Origin: Amycolatopsis sp. DSM 110486
GTDB lineage: Bacteria > Actinomycetota > Actinomycetes > Mycobacteriales > Pseudonocardiaceae
Length of the DNA stretch: 64,000 nucleotides
Direction of reading: 5' to 3'
Assembly: GCF_019468465.1 (NCBI RefSeq)
Contig: NZ_CP080519.1
Location: 1,751,001 to 1,815,000, forward strand
The stretch's first letter is position 1. Each line of letters opens with the position of its first letter. Below, piece by piece: positions 22,609 to 30,585 of the stretch. The notes beneath the pieces were generated by a model. The model saw only the letters and a program-made list of their open reading frames with translations. It did not search any database and was not told the origin of the DNA. Position numbers and translations under genes: made by a program.

Positions 22609-23817
22609 TTACAACCCACTCCTGCGATCCTTCTCGGTCGCAACGGCGGAGGCGGAGAGGAGCGTCGCGGCGGAGAGGCTGCTCCAGAGGGCGGCCGAGC
22701 CGTGGGAGGCGAGCGCGGTGATGGCCGCCGGGGAGACGGCGAGGCCGAATCCCGTGGAGAGCTGGAAGCGGGCGAGGGCGCGTCCCAGGACAGGGGCCGG
22801 GGCGAGGGCGGTGACGAGCGCGGTGGCGCTGCCGGCATAGATGATCTCGCCGATGGTGCAGACCACGGACACCGCGGCGATGGCAGGGGCGCCCCAGCCG
22901 TGTCCCAGTGAGGTGGCCGCGAGGAAGCCGAGGTAGGACGCCGTGAGTACCACGCCGGCGAGAGTCAGCACGGTCCGCCTGGGGAAGCGGGACAGCAGGA
23001 CGGTGACCGGAACCTGCAGGGCGACCACCAGCACCGTGTTGGCCACGAAGATGGCTGCCGACCACACCGGGGATGCGTGCAGCTTTGTCACCAGGACCAG
23101 CGGCAGCGCGATTTCGGGGACGTTGAGGCAGAAGACGTAGACCACGTTGGCGGCCAGCAACGCGCGCATCCGAGGTGCGGGCTCGCCGGCCCTGTCCTCG
23201 GCCGGATCAGCGGCCGGATGTGTGCGCAGGTGGACCGACCATGCCAAGGCTGCCGCGGCGAGATAGGCGAGCCCGGTGACGGCTGCCAGCGCTTGCAGTG
23301 CGTTGGTGCCGCCCGTCAGGCAGGCGGTGGCGAGGAGGCCGCCCACGCCCAGGCCGGCGTTGCGCAGGGCGCGGCCTCCCGCAAGCGCCGCGTCCCGTTC
23401 CCGGCCGTGGGCGACCGTGGCCACCAGGGCCGCGTGGGCGGCCGGCCACGCCTGGTTGCCGATGCCGAGGAAGAGCGCCGCCGTCGCGAACAGCCAGACG
23501 TGCCCCGCCGGGGCGGCCAGCAGCAGCGCCACGCCCAGCACCCGCACCAGCATCGACGCTGCCACGACCGTGCTGCGGGCACCCCGGTCCAGCCAGCGGC
23601 CGACAGCGGGCATGCACACCAGACCCGCGACGGCGCCGACCGTCATGGCGATGCCGGTGACGGGCGGGGAGAGCCTGAGCACCGTCACCCCGTAGAGCAG
23701 CAGAAAGGGCCGCAGCAAGCCGGTGCCGAGCGCGTCCACGGCCAGGGCGACGGCGTAGCGGGGGCCTCCGGAAGCCCGGACGAGGGCACGCGGCTGGATC
23801 TTGGTGGTGGTTCCCAT
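22609..23817 (-). CDS. MFS transporter
   Basis: About 402 residues from ATG 23815-23817, with twelve predicted helices. Loop 2-3 reads GRWLDRGARSTVVAAS, motif A of the major facilitator family. Helices such as VWLFATAALFLGIGNQAW and VVYVFCLNVPEIALPLVLV are clear. It resembles actinobacterial multidrug-type MFS. It is divergent from a DUF5937 ArsR-type regulator with a TTGACGG palindrome between, so it is probably controlled by it. The alternative start at 23853 would run close to that palindrome. Confidence 0.85.
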   Translation of the reverse strand: MGTTTKIQPRALVRASGGPRYAVALAVDALGTGLLRPFLLLYGVTVLRLSPPVTGIAMTVGAVAGLVCMPAVGRWLDRGARSTVVAASMLVRVLGVALLLAAPAGHVWLFATAALFLGIGNQAWPAAHAALVATVAHGRERDAALAGGRALRNAGLGVGGLLATACLTGGTNALQALAAVTGLAYLAAAALAWSVHLRTHPAADPAEDRAGEPAPRMRALLAANVVYVFCLNVPEIALPLVLVTKLHASPVWSAAIFVANTVLVVALQVPVTVLLSRFPRRTVLTLAGVVLTASYLGFLAATSLGHGWGAPAIAAVSVVCTIGEIIYAGSATALVTALAPAPVLGRALARFQLSTGFGLAVSPAAITALASHGSAALWSSLSAATLLSASAVATEKDRRSGL

Positions 23818-23858
23818 GGCGTCAACGGTGCGTCGCGTCTTCCAGCTCGCCACGTCGG

Positions 23859-23875
23859 TTGACGGACACCGTCAA
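23859..23875. promoter_or_regulatory. TTGACGG-ACA-CCGTCAA palindrome
   Basis: Perfect 7-bp arms with a 3-nt centre between the divergent MFS (start 23817) and DUF5937 regulator (start 23917). A natural operator candidate for the regulator. Confidence 0.6.
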
Positions 23876-23916
23876 TCGACTCGGTCGCCGGCCATCCGAC
23901 CAGCGATGATGGGGGG

Positions 23917-25002
23917 ATGACGTTGAGGATCGACATCGGAGGTCTGCCGTCCGGGCGACTGCGGTTCGCTGCCTCCCCGCTGGCCGAGCTGACCGCGATG
24001 CTGCACGTGCTGGCCGAACCCGGGCATCACCCGCGGCTCGCCGGCTGGGCCGCGGACGTCTGGGCCGGGCTGCGGCCGGAGCTGGCCGAGCGGCTCAGGG
24101 AGGCGGAATTCCTCTGGCGTTCCTCACGAGCCGACTTCCTGGTCCCCGCTCGCCCCCGGCCGACCCTCGCCGAGGAGCTGGACGAGGTGGACCGGATCGA
24201 CGACGAAACCTATGTGAACGCCGCGCTCATCACCACGTGCGGCAGCAACCGGGTCCACTTCGCCGCGCCGTCACCGCTTGCCGACGCGACGGCGCGACGG
24301 CAAGCCCTGGACCGCGCCCAGGCCCGCGGCGCGCTCCAAGAGGCCTTCGCGGAACGGCTTCTCGCGGACCCCACAGCCGTCCGGGCGCGGGCGCGCCACA
24401 CCCTCGAACAGTGCGGCGAAGCCTTCTTCGACGCCGCCTGGACGGGCATCACCGCGCGGCTCGCCAGCGACCTGCGCCTGAAGAACGACCTGCTGAAACG
24501 CCAAGGCATGGGGGCGGCACTCGCGTCGGTCTCCGGCGCCGTGACCCTGGCACCGGACGGCAACTGCATCATCGTGGACAAACTGCAGGACAAGACGACC
24601 ACCGCCCACGGCACTGGGATCACCTTCCTCCCCAGCGTCTTCGGCCGCCCGCACCTGGTGGCGATCCACGCGCCCGGATGGCAGCCGGTGGTGCAGTACC
24701 CCGTGGCCGAGGCGAGCCCATCGGAGCCGGTATCGCTGGAAACGGTCACCCTACGGCTGGAGGCACTCGCGCATCCGGTACGGCTGCGGCTGCTGCGCAC
24801 CCTGGCCCGCGGCCCGCACACCACCGGCGAGCTGGCCCACGCCTGGGAGCTTTCTCCCCCGGAGGTCTCCCGCCACCTCGCCGTCCTGCGTCGCGCGGGC
24901 CTGCTCACGACCCGCCGGCACGGTCGTTACGTCCGCTACACCCTCAACCTCCCCGATCTGACGGCGCTGGGGGCCGACCTGCTGGCGGCCGTGCTGCGCT
25001 GA
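23917..25002 (+). CDS. DUF5937 protein with C-terminal ArsR-type HTH
   Basis: 361 residues. The first 260 form the DUF5937 module (FAASPLAELTAMLHVLAEPG, SDLRLKNDLLKRQGMGAALASV, GITFLPSVFGRPHLVAIHAPGW). Residues 275-350 are an ArsR winged helix (LEALAHPVRLRLLRTLARGP, WELSPPEVSRHLAVLRRAG, RHGRYVRYTL). The combined architecture is known in actinobacteria as a transcriptional regulator with an unknown effector. Divergent from MFS; it probably represses the exporter until its substrate appears. Confidence 0.87.
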   Translation: MTLRIDIGGLPSGRLRFAASPLAELTAMLHVLAEPGHHPRLAGWAADVWAGLRPELAERLREAEFLWRSSRADFLVPARPRPTLAEELDEVDRIDDETYVNAALITTCGSNRVHFAAPSPLADATARRQALDRAQARGALQEAFAERLLADPTAVRARARHTLEQCGEAFFDAAWTGITARLASDLRLKNDLLKRQGMGAALASVSGAVTLAPDGNCIIVDKLQDKTTTAHGTGITFLPSVFGRPHLVAIHAPGWQPVVQYPVAEASPSEPVSLETVTLRLEALAHPVRLRLLRTLARGPHTTGELAHAWELSPPEVSRHLAVLRRAGLLTTRRHGRYVRYTLNLPDLTALGADLLAAVLR

Positions 25003-25020
25003 GCAGCCGAGGTACGGGAG

Positions 25021-25066
25021 CGCGAAGCCGAGAAGCTCACACTCGGCGGTGCCGCGCCGCTTCGCG
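25021..25066. terminator. Weak hairpin with a 16-nt match to 572-587
   Basis: CGCGAAGC (25021-25028) and GCTTCGCG (25059-25066) can pair across 30 nt, with a small inner CCGAG/CTCGG stem. The following TTCGCGTTGTCGAGGG is identical to bases 571-586, inside the hairpin near the left end. It lies between convergent genes. Confidence 0.4.
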
Positions 25067-25149
25067 TTGTCGAGGGCCGGTCCGGCGTTCCTGAACAGAG
25101 CATGGGCCGACCCGCGCGCACCCGCGCCTCAAGCCTCCACAAAGGAGGG

Positions 25150-26325
25150 TCAGGGCACAAGTTCCGCGTCGTGGCCGTAGATCCAAGCGTTGGCGGCCAG
25201 CGGATCCTGACCGGACAACGACGCGTCGCGGGCTTGCTGGTCCGGCCCGTCGGGCAGGTGGTTGAGGTGGGCGCGCTCGTGCGACACCGTCTGGAGCCGG
25301 GCGGTGCGGGCGCGGCGGGCGGACTCGTAGCGGCGCAACGCGCGGGCCGGTGCGGTGGCATCGGCCGCCAGGCACAGCGCGAGAGCGGCCGCGTCTTCGA
25401 CCGCCTGCGCGGCGCCCTGGGCGAAGAACGGGAACATCGGGTGCGCGGCGTCGCCGAGCAGGGTCACCGGGCCGTGGCTCCACTGCGCGAGCGGGGCGCG
25501 GTCGAGCAGTGCCCAGCGGCCCGGGGTGCCGGCCGCGTCGATCAGCTCGCGCAGCCGCGAGTCCCAGCCCTCGAACTCGGCGGCGAACTCCTCGTGGGTC
25601 GCGGTGGCGCTCCAGGATTCGACGACGTCCTCACCGGCCGGGGCGAACGCGACGATGTTGATCAGCCTGCCCGCCGAGATCGGGTAGTGGACGAGGTGGT
25701 GGTCGGGGCCGAGCCAGAGCGTGTGGGCGTTGCGCAGCGCGAACGCGGGCGCGTCGGCGGCCGGCACGAGGGCGCGGAAGGCGCACAGTCCCGAGAACGT
25801 CGCGGGTGACGGCCCGAGCAAGGCGTTGCGGATGGTCGAGTGCACGCCGTCGGCACCGATCGCGACGTCGGCGGTCGTAGCGGTGCCGTCGGCGAACGAC
25901 AGGACCGCGCCGTCGTCGGCGATCTCGACGCCCACGCACTTCGCGCCGAGCCGGAGCACGTCCGGCGCCACCGCGGCCCGGACGACGCTCAGCAAGTCGG
26001 CGCGGTGCACCGTGTATGTGCGCTCGCCGTAGAGCTTTTCGCACGACTCGGCGAGGTTCTCCGCCGACAGCACGGTCCCGTCCGCCCAGCGGCGGAACTC
26101 CCACCCGACGTCGATCGCCACGGCTCGCGCGAGCAGTTCGTCCAGGACACCGAGACGGCGCAGCAGGCGCACGAGGTTCGGGCCGGCGACGAGTCCCGCC
26201 CCGACCTCGCCGAGCTCGGCGGCCTGCTCGTAGACCGTGCACGCGAGCCCCGCCCGGCCGAGGAACGCGGCGGCGGCCAGTCCCCCGATTCCCCCTCCGA
26301 CGACGGCGATTCGCAGTTCAGGCAC
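25150..26325 (-). CDS. FAD-dependent aromatic hydroxylase (salicylate hydroxylase-like)
   Basis: 391 residues of the class A flavin monooxygenase fold. GGGIGG at 10-15 binds FAD, and the DG motif is in AIGADGVHSTIRNALLG. The GD motif is in VTLLGDAAHPMFPFFAQGA, where the FFAQG variant matches 3-hydroxybenzoate 6-hydroxylase and salicylate hydroxylase relatives. It likely adds OH to an aromatic acid with NAD(P)H. It is divergent from an IclR regulator through a 31-bp palindrome, a typical arrangement for aromatic catabolism. Confidence 0.88.
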   Translation of the reverse strand: MPELRIAVVGGGIGGLAAAAFLGRAGLACTVYEQAAELGEVGAGLVAGPNLVRLLRRLGVLDELLARAVAIDVGWEFRRWADGTVLSAENLAESCEKLYGERTYTVHRADLLSVVRAAVAPDVLRLGAKCVGVEIADDGAVLSFADGTATTADVAIGADGVHSTIRNALLGPSPATFSGLCAFRALVPAADAPAFALRNAHTLWLGPDHHLVHYPISAGRLINIVAFAPAGEDVVESWSATATHEEFAAEFEGWDSRLRELIDAAGTPGRWALLDRAPLAQWSHGPVTLLGDAAHPMFPFFAQGAAQAVEDAAALALCLAADATAPARALRRYESARRARTARLQTVSHERAHLNHLPDGPDQQARDASLSGQDPLAANAWIYGHDAELVP

Positions 26326-26384
26326 CGGCGTTGCCTCCTTCGTTGGGTGTCGATGAGCATGACCGCACGCTAGGCGTTCGAGGA

Positions 26385-26415
26385 ACGTCGATGTTCATCC
26401 AATGGACATCGACGT
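26385..26415. promoter_or_regulatory. 31-bp palindrome, probable IclR operator
   Basis: ACGTCGATGT (26385-26394) and ACATCGACGT (26406-26415) are perfect 10-bp inverted arms around an 11-nt spacer that contains TCCAATGGA. It sits 15 bases before the IclR start and 60 bases from the hydroxylase start. Confidence 0.72.
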
Positions 26416-26429
26416 ATGCTGCGAGCACC

Positions 26430-27284
26430 ATGCCGCGCACGAACGAGCCCGGCCGAAGCGTCAGCTCGCGGCTGTTGCAGGTGCTGTTCACCTTCACGCC
26501 CGAGGACAGCGCACTGACCCTCGCCGACCTGACCCGCCGCACCGGGCTCCCGCACGCGACGGTCCGGCGGCTCGTCCACGAGCTCCTCAGGGCCGGCGCC
26601 CTCGACCGCACCCCGGACCGCCGGTTCACCGTCGGCCTGCGCCTGTGGCAGCTGGGCACACTCGCGCCGCTGTCGGTTCCGCTGCGCACGGTCGCGCTGC
26701 CGTTCCTGGAGGACCTGCACGCCGCGCTCCACCAGCACGTGCAGCTCGCCGTCCTCGAGGGGCACGAGGCCGTGGTGATCGAGCGCTTCTCCGCGCGCGA
26801 CGCCGTCGACTTGGCCTCCCACGTCGGCGGCCGGTTGCCGCTGCACAGCTCGGCCGTCGGCAAAGTGCTGCTCGCGCACGCCGGCCGGACGCTGATCGAG
26901 GCCTACCTCGCGGCCGGGCCGGCGCGGTTCACCGCGCGGACCGTGACCGACCCGGCGGACCTGCGGGCCGAGCTGACGGCGTGCCGGCGGTCCGGCACCG
27001 CCACGGTGCGCGGCGAGATGACCGAGGGCGCGGACTCGGTGGGCGCCCGCATCACCGACGGCCACGGCCGGGTCGTCGCGGCGCTCTCGGTCGTCGTGCG
27101 CACGGGCTCGCTCGACCTGGCCACGGTCGTCGCGCCCGTGCTCGCCAGCGCGTTCAGCATCTCGCGCCGCCTGGGCTGGCGGCCCGGGATCGGCCTGCGC
27201 GACGCCGACCTCCCCATCCCGGGCGCCGGGCGGCCGGCCCTTCGAGACGCCGATGAGCAACCCGGTACCGTGCCATACCGATGA
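26430..27284 (+). CDS. IclR-family transcriptional regulator
   Basis: 284 residues. N-terminal winged helix at about 10-70 (SSRLLQVLFTFTPEDSALTL, GLPHATVRRLVHELLRAGAL). The effector domain runs from 85 on, with HQHVQLAVLEGHEAVVIERF, GRLPLHSSAVGKVLLAHAG and the C-terminal SVVVRTGSLDLATVVAPVLA. It most likely governs the divergent aromatic hydroxylase in response to an aromatic ligand. Its stop overlaps the start of the next gene by ATGA, so a GNAT is co-expressed. Confidence 0.9.
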   Translation: MPRTNEPGRSVSSRLLQVLFTFTPEDSALTLADLTRRTGLPHATVRRLVHELLRAGALDRTPDRRFTVGLRLWQLGTLAPLSVPLRTVALPFLEDLHAALHQHVQLAVLEGHEAVVIERFSARDAVDLASHVGGRLPLHSSAVGKVLLAHAGRTLIEAYLAAGPARFTARTVTDPADLRAELTACRRSGTATVRGEMTEGADSVGARITDGHGRVVAALSVVVRTGSLDLATVVAPVLASAFSISRRLGWRPGIGLRDADLPIPGAGRPALRDADEQPGTVPYR

Positions 27285-27916
27285 CCGTGAACCTCGCCCG
27301 TCCGGTGCTGTCCGGCAGCCGCGCCGCTGTGCGCGAGAACTGGGTCGGCCGGCAGGTGCGGTTGCGCGAGATCCGACCCGACGACCGGCGGGCCCTGGTC
27401 GGGTTCGATCGCGACGGTGGCGGTGGTTACCGGCACTGGGCGACGCACCGGGCGGAGGTGGCCGGGTCCGGCGGGGATCGCCACCTGGCGATCGAGACGC
27501 TGCACGGCCGGGCGCTCGTCGGGTCGATCTGGGTCCGGACGGACCCCGCGGCGAGCCGGTTCAGCTACGGCGTCGGGATCGGCGCGCAGCACCGGCGGTG
27601 CGGGTACGCCGAAGACGCCGTCACCACGCTGCTCGCCGCGATGTTCGGGCCGGCCGGCTACCGCAAGTGCGAGGTCAGTGTCCACGGCCGCAACTTCGCC
27701 TCGCTCGCGCTGCACGCCAGGCTCGGGTTCCGCGAAGAAGGCCGGGTGCGCGACACCGAGGCGCTCCACGGACAGATCACGTACCCGGTGCTGATGGGTC
27801 TCGGCGCGGACGCGTTCGCCGCCCTGCGCCTGGACGTCGCCGACAGCCCTTGGACCGGGCGGCACTCGCGGACCCGGCGACGCGGGCGGCACTGGCGTAC
27901 TCGCGTCCGGTACTGA
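27281..27916 (+). CDS. GNAT-family N-acetyltransferase
   Basis: 211 residues. The GNAT core runs from VRLREIRPDDRRALVGFDRD through FSYGVGIGAQHRRCGYAEDAV (the acetyl-CoA binding R/Q-x-x-G-x-G/A loop, here QHRRCGYA) to NFASLALHARLGFREEGRVR. This is the RimJ/RimL-like subclass. The C-terminal 25 residues are Arg-rich (TRRRGRHWRTRVRY) and may be an extension or run-on. It is translationally coupled to the IclR gene. Substrate unknown. Confidence 0.85.
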   Translation: MTVNLARPVLSGSRAAVRENWVGRQVRLREIRPDDRRALVGFDRDGGGGYRHWATHRAEVAGSGGDRHLAIETLHGRALVGSIWVRTDPAASRFSYGVGIGAQHRRCGYAEDAVTTLLAAMFGPAGYRKCEVSVHGRNFASLALHARLGFREEGRVRDTEALHGQITYPVLMGLGADAFAALRLDVADSPWTGRHSRTRRRGRHWRTRVRY

Positions 27917-28015
27917 TCCCGGCGGCAGACCGGGCCGCCGGGAAACGCGACTCACGCCGACCGATCGCGTCTCGTCAGAACCACAAGGGAACCCCTCCCC
28001 CTCGCTCGGCGAGGA

Positions 28016-28072
28016 TGACGTGGTTGCCTGCCCGGCCGCCGTCGGACGGCGGCCGGGCAGGCAACCACGTCA
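28016..28072. terminator. 57-bp perfect palindrome between convergent genes
   Basis: Centred on base 28044, arms 28016-28043 and 28045-28072 are perfectly complementary over 28 bp (TGACGTGGTTGCCTGCCCGG at the outer end). The palindrome overlaps the minus-strand stop codon at 28070-28072. It should end transcription from both sides. Its perfection over 28 bp is exceptional. Confidence 0.85.
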
Positions 28073-30526
28073 GTGGCCACCCGTGTCCACGACGTAAATC
28101 TGCTGCGTAGTGTCGCGTTGACCCCGAACAGCGTTACGGTCCGTGACGAAAGCCACGAGGCCCGCGGACACCGCGGGGTAGGTCGCGTTGCCCGCTTTCG
28201 TGAGCTGTACCGGAGCCGACCAGCCGGCCGGCGTGAGGCGCGCCGTGAAGACCTTCCAGCGCCAGTCCGTGGCGCGGGAGTCGTACCAGACGGCGCGGAC
28301 GGTGCCGTCCGGGTCGTGGCTCAGACGCGGGCGCTGGCTCATCGCCGCCGACTCGAGGGCGAACGGCGTGCCGGCCGACCAGGTGCGGCCGTCGGCGGAG
28401 CGGGCCGAGCGCAGGGACAGGTTCGCTCCCGAGCTCTGCAAAACGCCGCTGTCCCAGGCGACGACGAAGGCGCCCGAGTGGTCGACGGCCGCGCTCGGGT
28501 GGCGGTCGGCGCGGTCGGTGGCGGCGCTGACCTGGGCCGAAGCGCCCCAGCCGCCGCGGGTGCCCGCGCGGGTGGTGGCGAGGATCTGCCAGTTGTCCGG
28601 GTCCGTGCCGCCGGACGCGGCCTGGCCTGCGGGCGGAGTGTGGCCCGTCCACAGTGGATCCGGGTCGAAGCGGTCGTCTTGCCACGCAACGAGAATGCGG
28701 TCGCCGTGGCCCACCGCGACGGTCGGGAACACCGAGGCCGGGTAGCGCGGCGAGCGGGCGTCGACGGCGCGGTTGCCGGCGCTGACCGTCTTGCCCGCGG
28801 CCGAGAGGTTGACCGGCTTGCGGTCGACGCCGACCACCTGGGCGTAGACGTCGAACGCGCCGGCGGTGTTGTCGGCCCAGGTGACGACGGGCTGTCCGCC
28901 GGAAAGCAGCGCGATCGCCGGGTGCACGGCGCGGCCGGTGCCGGCGTCGAGCCGCACGGCAGGGCCGAAGAGCAGGCCGCCGGTGCTGCTGTGGCGCAGG
29001 TAGATCGCGGGACGGTGGGGCTGCTCGTGGCCGCGCTCGTCCTGCCAGACCACCCACACGTCGCGCCCGGAAGCGGCGACGCGCGGCGCCGTGGCCGGGC
29101 CCGAACCGCTGGAGAGCTCGACCTCGAAGAGACCGAAGCCGCGCCGGTCCACGCGCTTGTAAACGATCCGGCTGCGGCCGTCGGAATGCCGCTGCGCGAC
29201 CACGTGCACGTCGTTGCCGGCGACCGCGACGTCGGCGAACCCCGTGAACTCACCGGTCCCACCGAGCACCGCGGTCGCGTTGTCGTGCCCGGATTGCATG
29301 GCGGGCAACGGGATCTCCGGCGCGGGCGTGGCCACGCAGCCGACGGAGACGAACACGGGTGACGTCGCCGCGCGCAGCTGGTCGGGCAGCGTCGGGTCGG
29401 CGTCGGCGCCGGACGCGCTGCCGGGCGAGCGCACCTCGGCGCGGAACCACACGTGGTCGCTGGACAGGGTCAACGGCAGAGTGCGGGTGTCGTCGTTGCC
29501 GCGCACGGTGGTGTCCAGCAGGGCCTTGGCCGAGCGGCCCGGCGTGCCGTACACGAGCAGGTGTGTCCCGGCGCCCTGGCGGACCCGGACGCGCAGCGCC
29601 GCACGCCGCGGCAGCTTCCGCGAACCGACCACCGTCTCGTCGCCGCCGATGGCCTCGAACCGGCCGTCGCCGTCGAGGTCGGCTTCGATCGTCACGAACG
29701 GTCCCGACACGCCGGAGGACACCGTGGTCCGGCCGGCCTTCAGCGCGTCGAGGATCGAGCGGACGCTGCGGTCGCCGGCGAACACGCGCGTGGCCGGCTG
29801 GCCGGGGCCTGCGATGTCCCACAGCTCACGGAAGTGGCAGTCGCTGGCGGCGGTGACGCCGGTGACGTAACCGCGGTTCCAGCGCGTCTCGGCGAAGTCC
29901 ATCTGCGCGTCGGGGTTCGTCGAGACGTTGAGCACCTCGATGTTGTGGATGCCCTGCACGCTGGCGTTGTCGTTCGGCCCGGCCGCACGGGTGTACTCAC
30001 CGTCGTCGGGGTGCGCGATGTGCCACACCGCGTCCTGCGAACGAGCGTCCCAAATGGACTGCTGCACGTGCCGGAACGCCGCCGAGCCAGGCGGGTTCGC
30101 ACCGTCGACGACGTTGTCCACCGCGCCGAGCACGATCGCGTGCGGCGAGCCGTTGGCCTCTTCGCCGGGAATCAGCAGCAGTCGTTCCGACGTCCACTGT
30201 GGATCCCAGTGCTGGTCGTACGTGCGGTGGTCGGTCAGCGGCAGGAAATCCAGCCCGGTCTTCTCGGCCTGGCCGATCTGGTCGCCGACGGGCAGGTTGC
30301 CCGGCAGCGCCTGCTTCGACGTCTGGCGCGGCAGGCTGCCGTCGGCCGAGTGGTCGTCGTGCACGTGCGTGTCGCCGACGAGCCACTGGCCCTTCGGTTC
30401 GCCACTGCCGAAGGGAAACCCGCCGAGCGGGAGTCCCTGGGTCGCAGCGACGGCCGGCGTGGCCACGAGGCCGGACGCCGCGATCGCGCCGCCCGCCACC
30501 ATGAACTGTCTTCGAGTGAGGCCCAT
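28070..30526 (-). CDS. Tat-exported CehA/McbA-type PHP metallohydrolase with C-terminal propeller
   Basis: 818 residues. Tat signal TRRQFMVAGGAIAASGLVAT with AVA-A cleavage. Residues about 45-330 are a PHP/CehA-McbA domain with metal-binding histidines in GDTHVHDDHSADG, LPLTDHRTYDQHW, IAHPDDGEY and TAASDCHF. The rest (about 430-818) is a series of sialidase/BNR-like blades (VVWQDERG, VVTWADNTAGAFDVYA, ILVAWQDDRFD). It is probably an extracellular phosphoesterase or related hydrolase. It follows the next gene by 59 bases on the same strand, so the two likely form an operon. Confidence 0.85.
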   Translation of the reverse strand: MGLTRRQFMVAGGAIAASGLVATPAVAATQGLPLGGFPFGSGEPKGQWLVGDTHVHDDHSADGSLPRQTSKQALPGNLPVGDQIGQAEKTGLDFLPLTDHRTYDQHWDPQWTSERLLLIPGEEANGSPHAIVLGAVDNVVDGANPPGSAAFRHVQQSIWDARSQDAVWHIAHPDDGEYTRAAGPNDNASVQGIHNIEVLNVSTNPDAQMDFAETRWNRGYVTGVTAASDCHFRELWDIAGPGQPATRVFAGDRSVRSILDALKAGRTTVSSGVSGPFVTIEADLDGDGRFEAIGGDETVVGSRKLPRRAALRVRVRQGAGTHLLVYGTPGRSAKALLDTTVRGNDDTRTLPLTLSSDHVWFRAEVRSPGSASGADADPTLPDQLRAATSPVFVSVGCVATPAPEIPLPAMQSGHDNATAVLGGTGEFTGFADVAVAGNDVHVVAQRHSDGRSRIVYKRVDRRGFGLFEVELSSGSGPATAPRVAASGRDVWVVWQDERGHEQPHRPAIYLRHSSTGGLLFGPAVRLDAGTGRAVHPAIALLSGGQPVVTWADNTAGAFDVYAQVVGVDRKPVNLSAAGKTVSAGNRAVDARSPRYPASVFPTVAVGHGDRILVAWQDDRFDPDPLWTGHTPPAGQAASGGTDPDNWQILATTRAGTRGGWGASAQVSAATDRADRHPSAAVDHSGAFVVAWDSGVLQSSGANLSLRSARSADGRTWSAGTPFALESAAMSQRPRLSHDPDGTVRAVWYDSRATDWRWKVFTARLTPAGWSAPVQLTKAGNATYPAVSAGLVAFVTDRNAVRGQRDTTQQIYVVDTGGH

Positions 30527-30585
30527 CTCTGTCCTTCTTCCGGGCACCGGCGCCGATGGTTCGGCGCGGTGGAACTCAAGGGAAT

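Noticed and set aside
28073..29362. 429-residue plus-strand frame and others opposite the two propeller genes
   Set aside because: No recognisable domain, no ribosome site, and complementary to well-supported genes.
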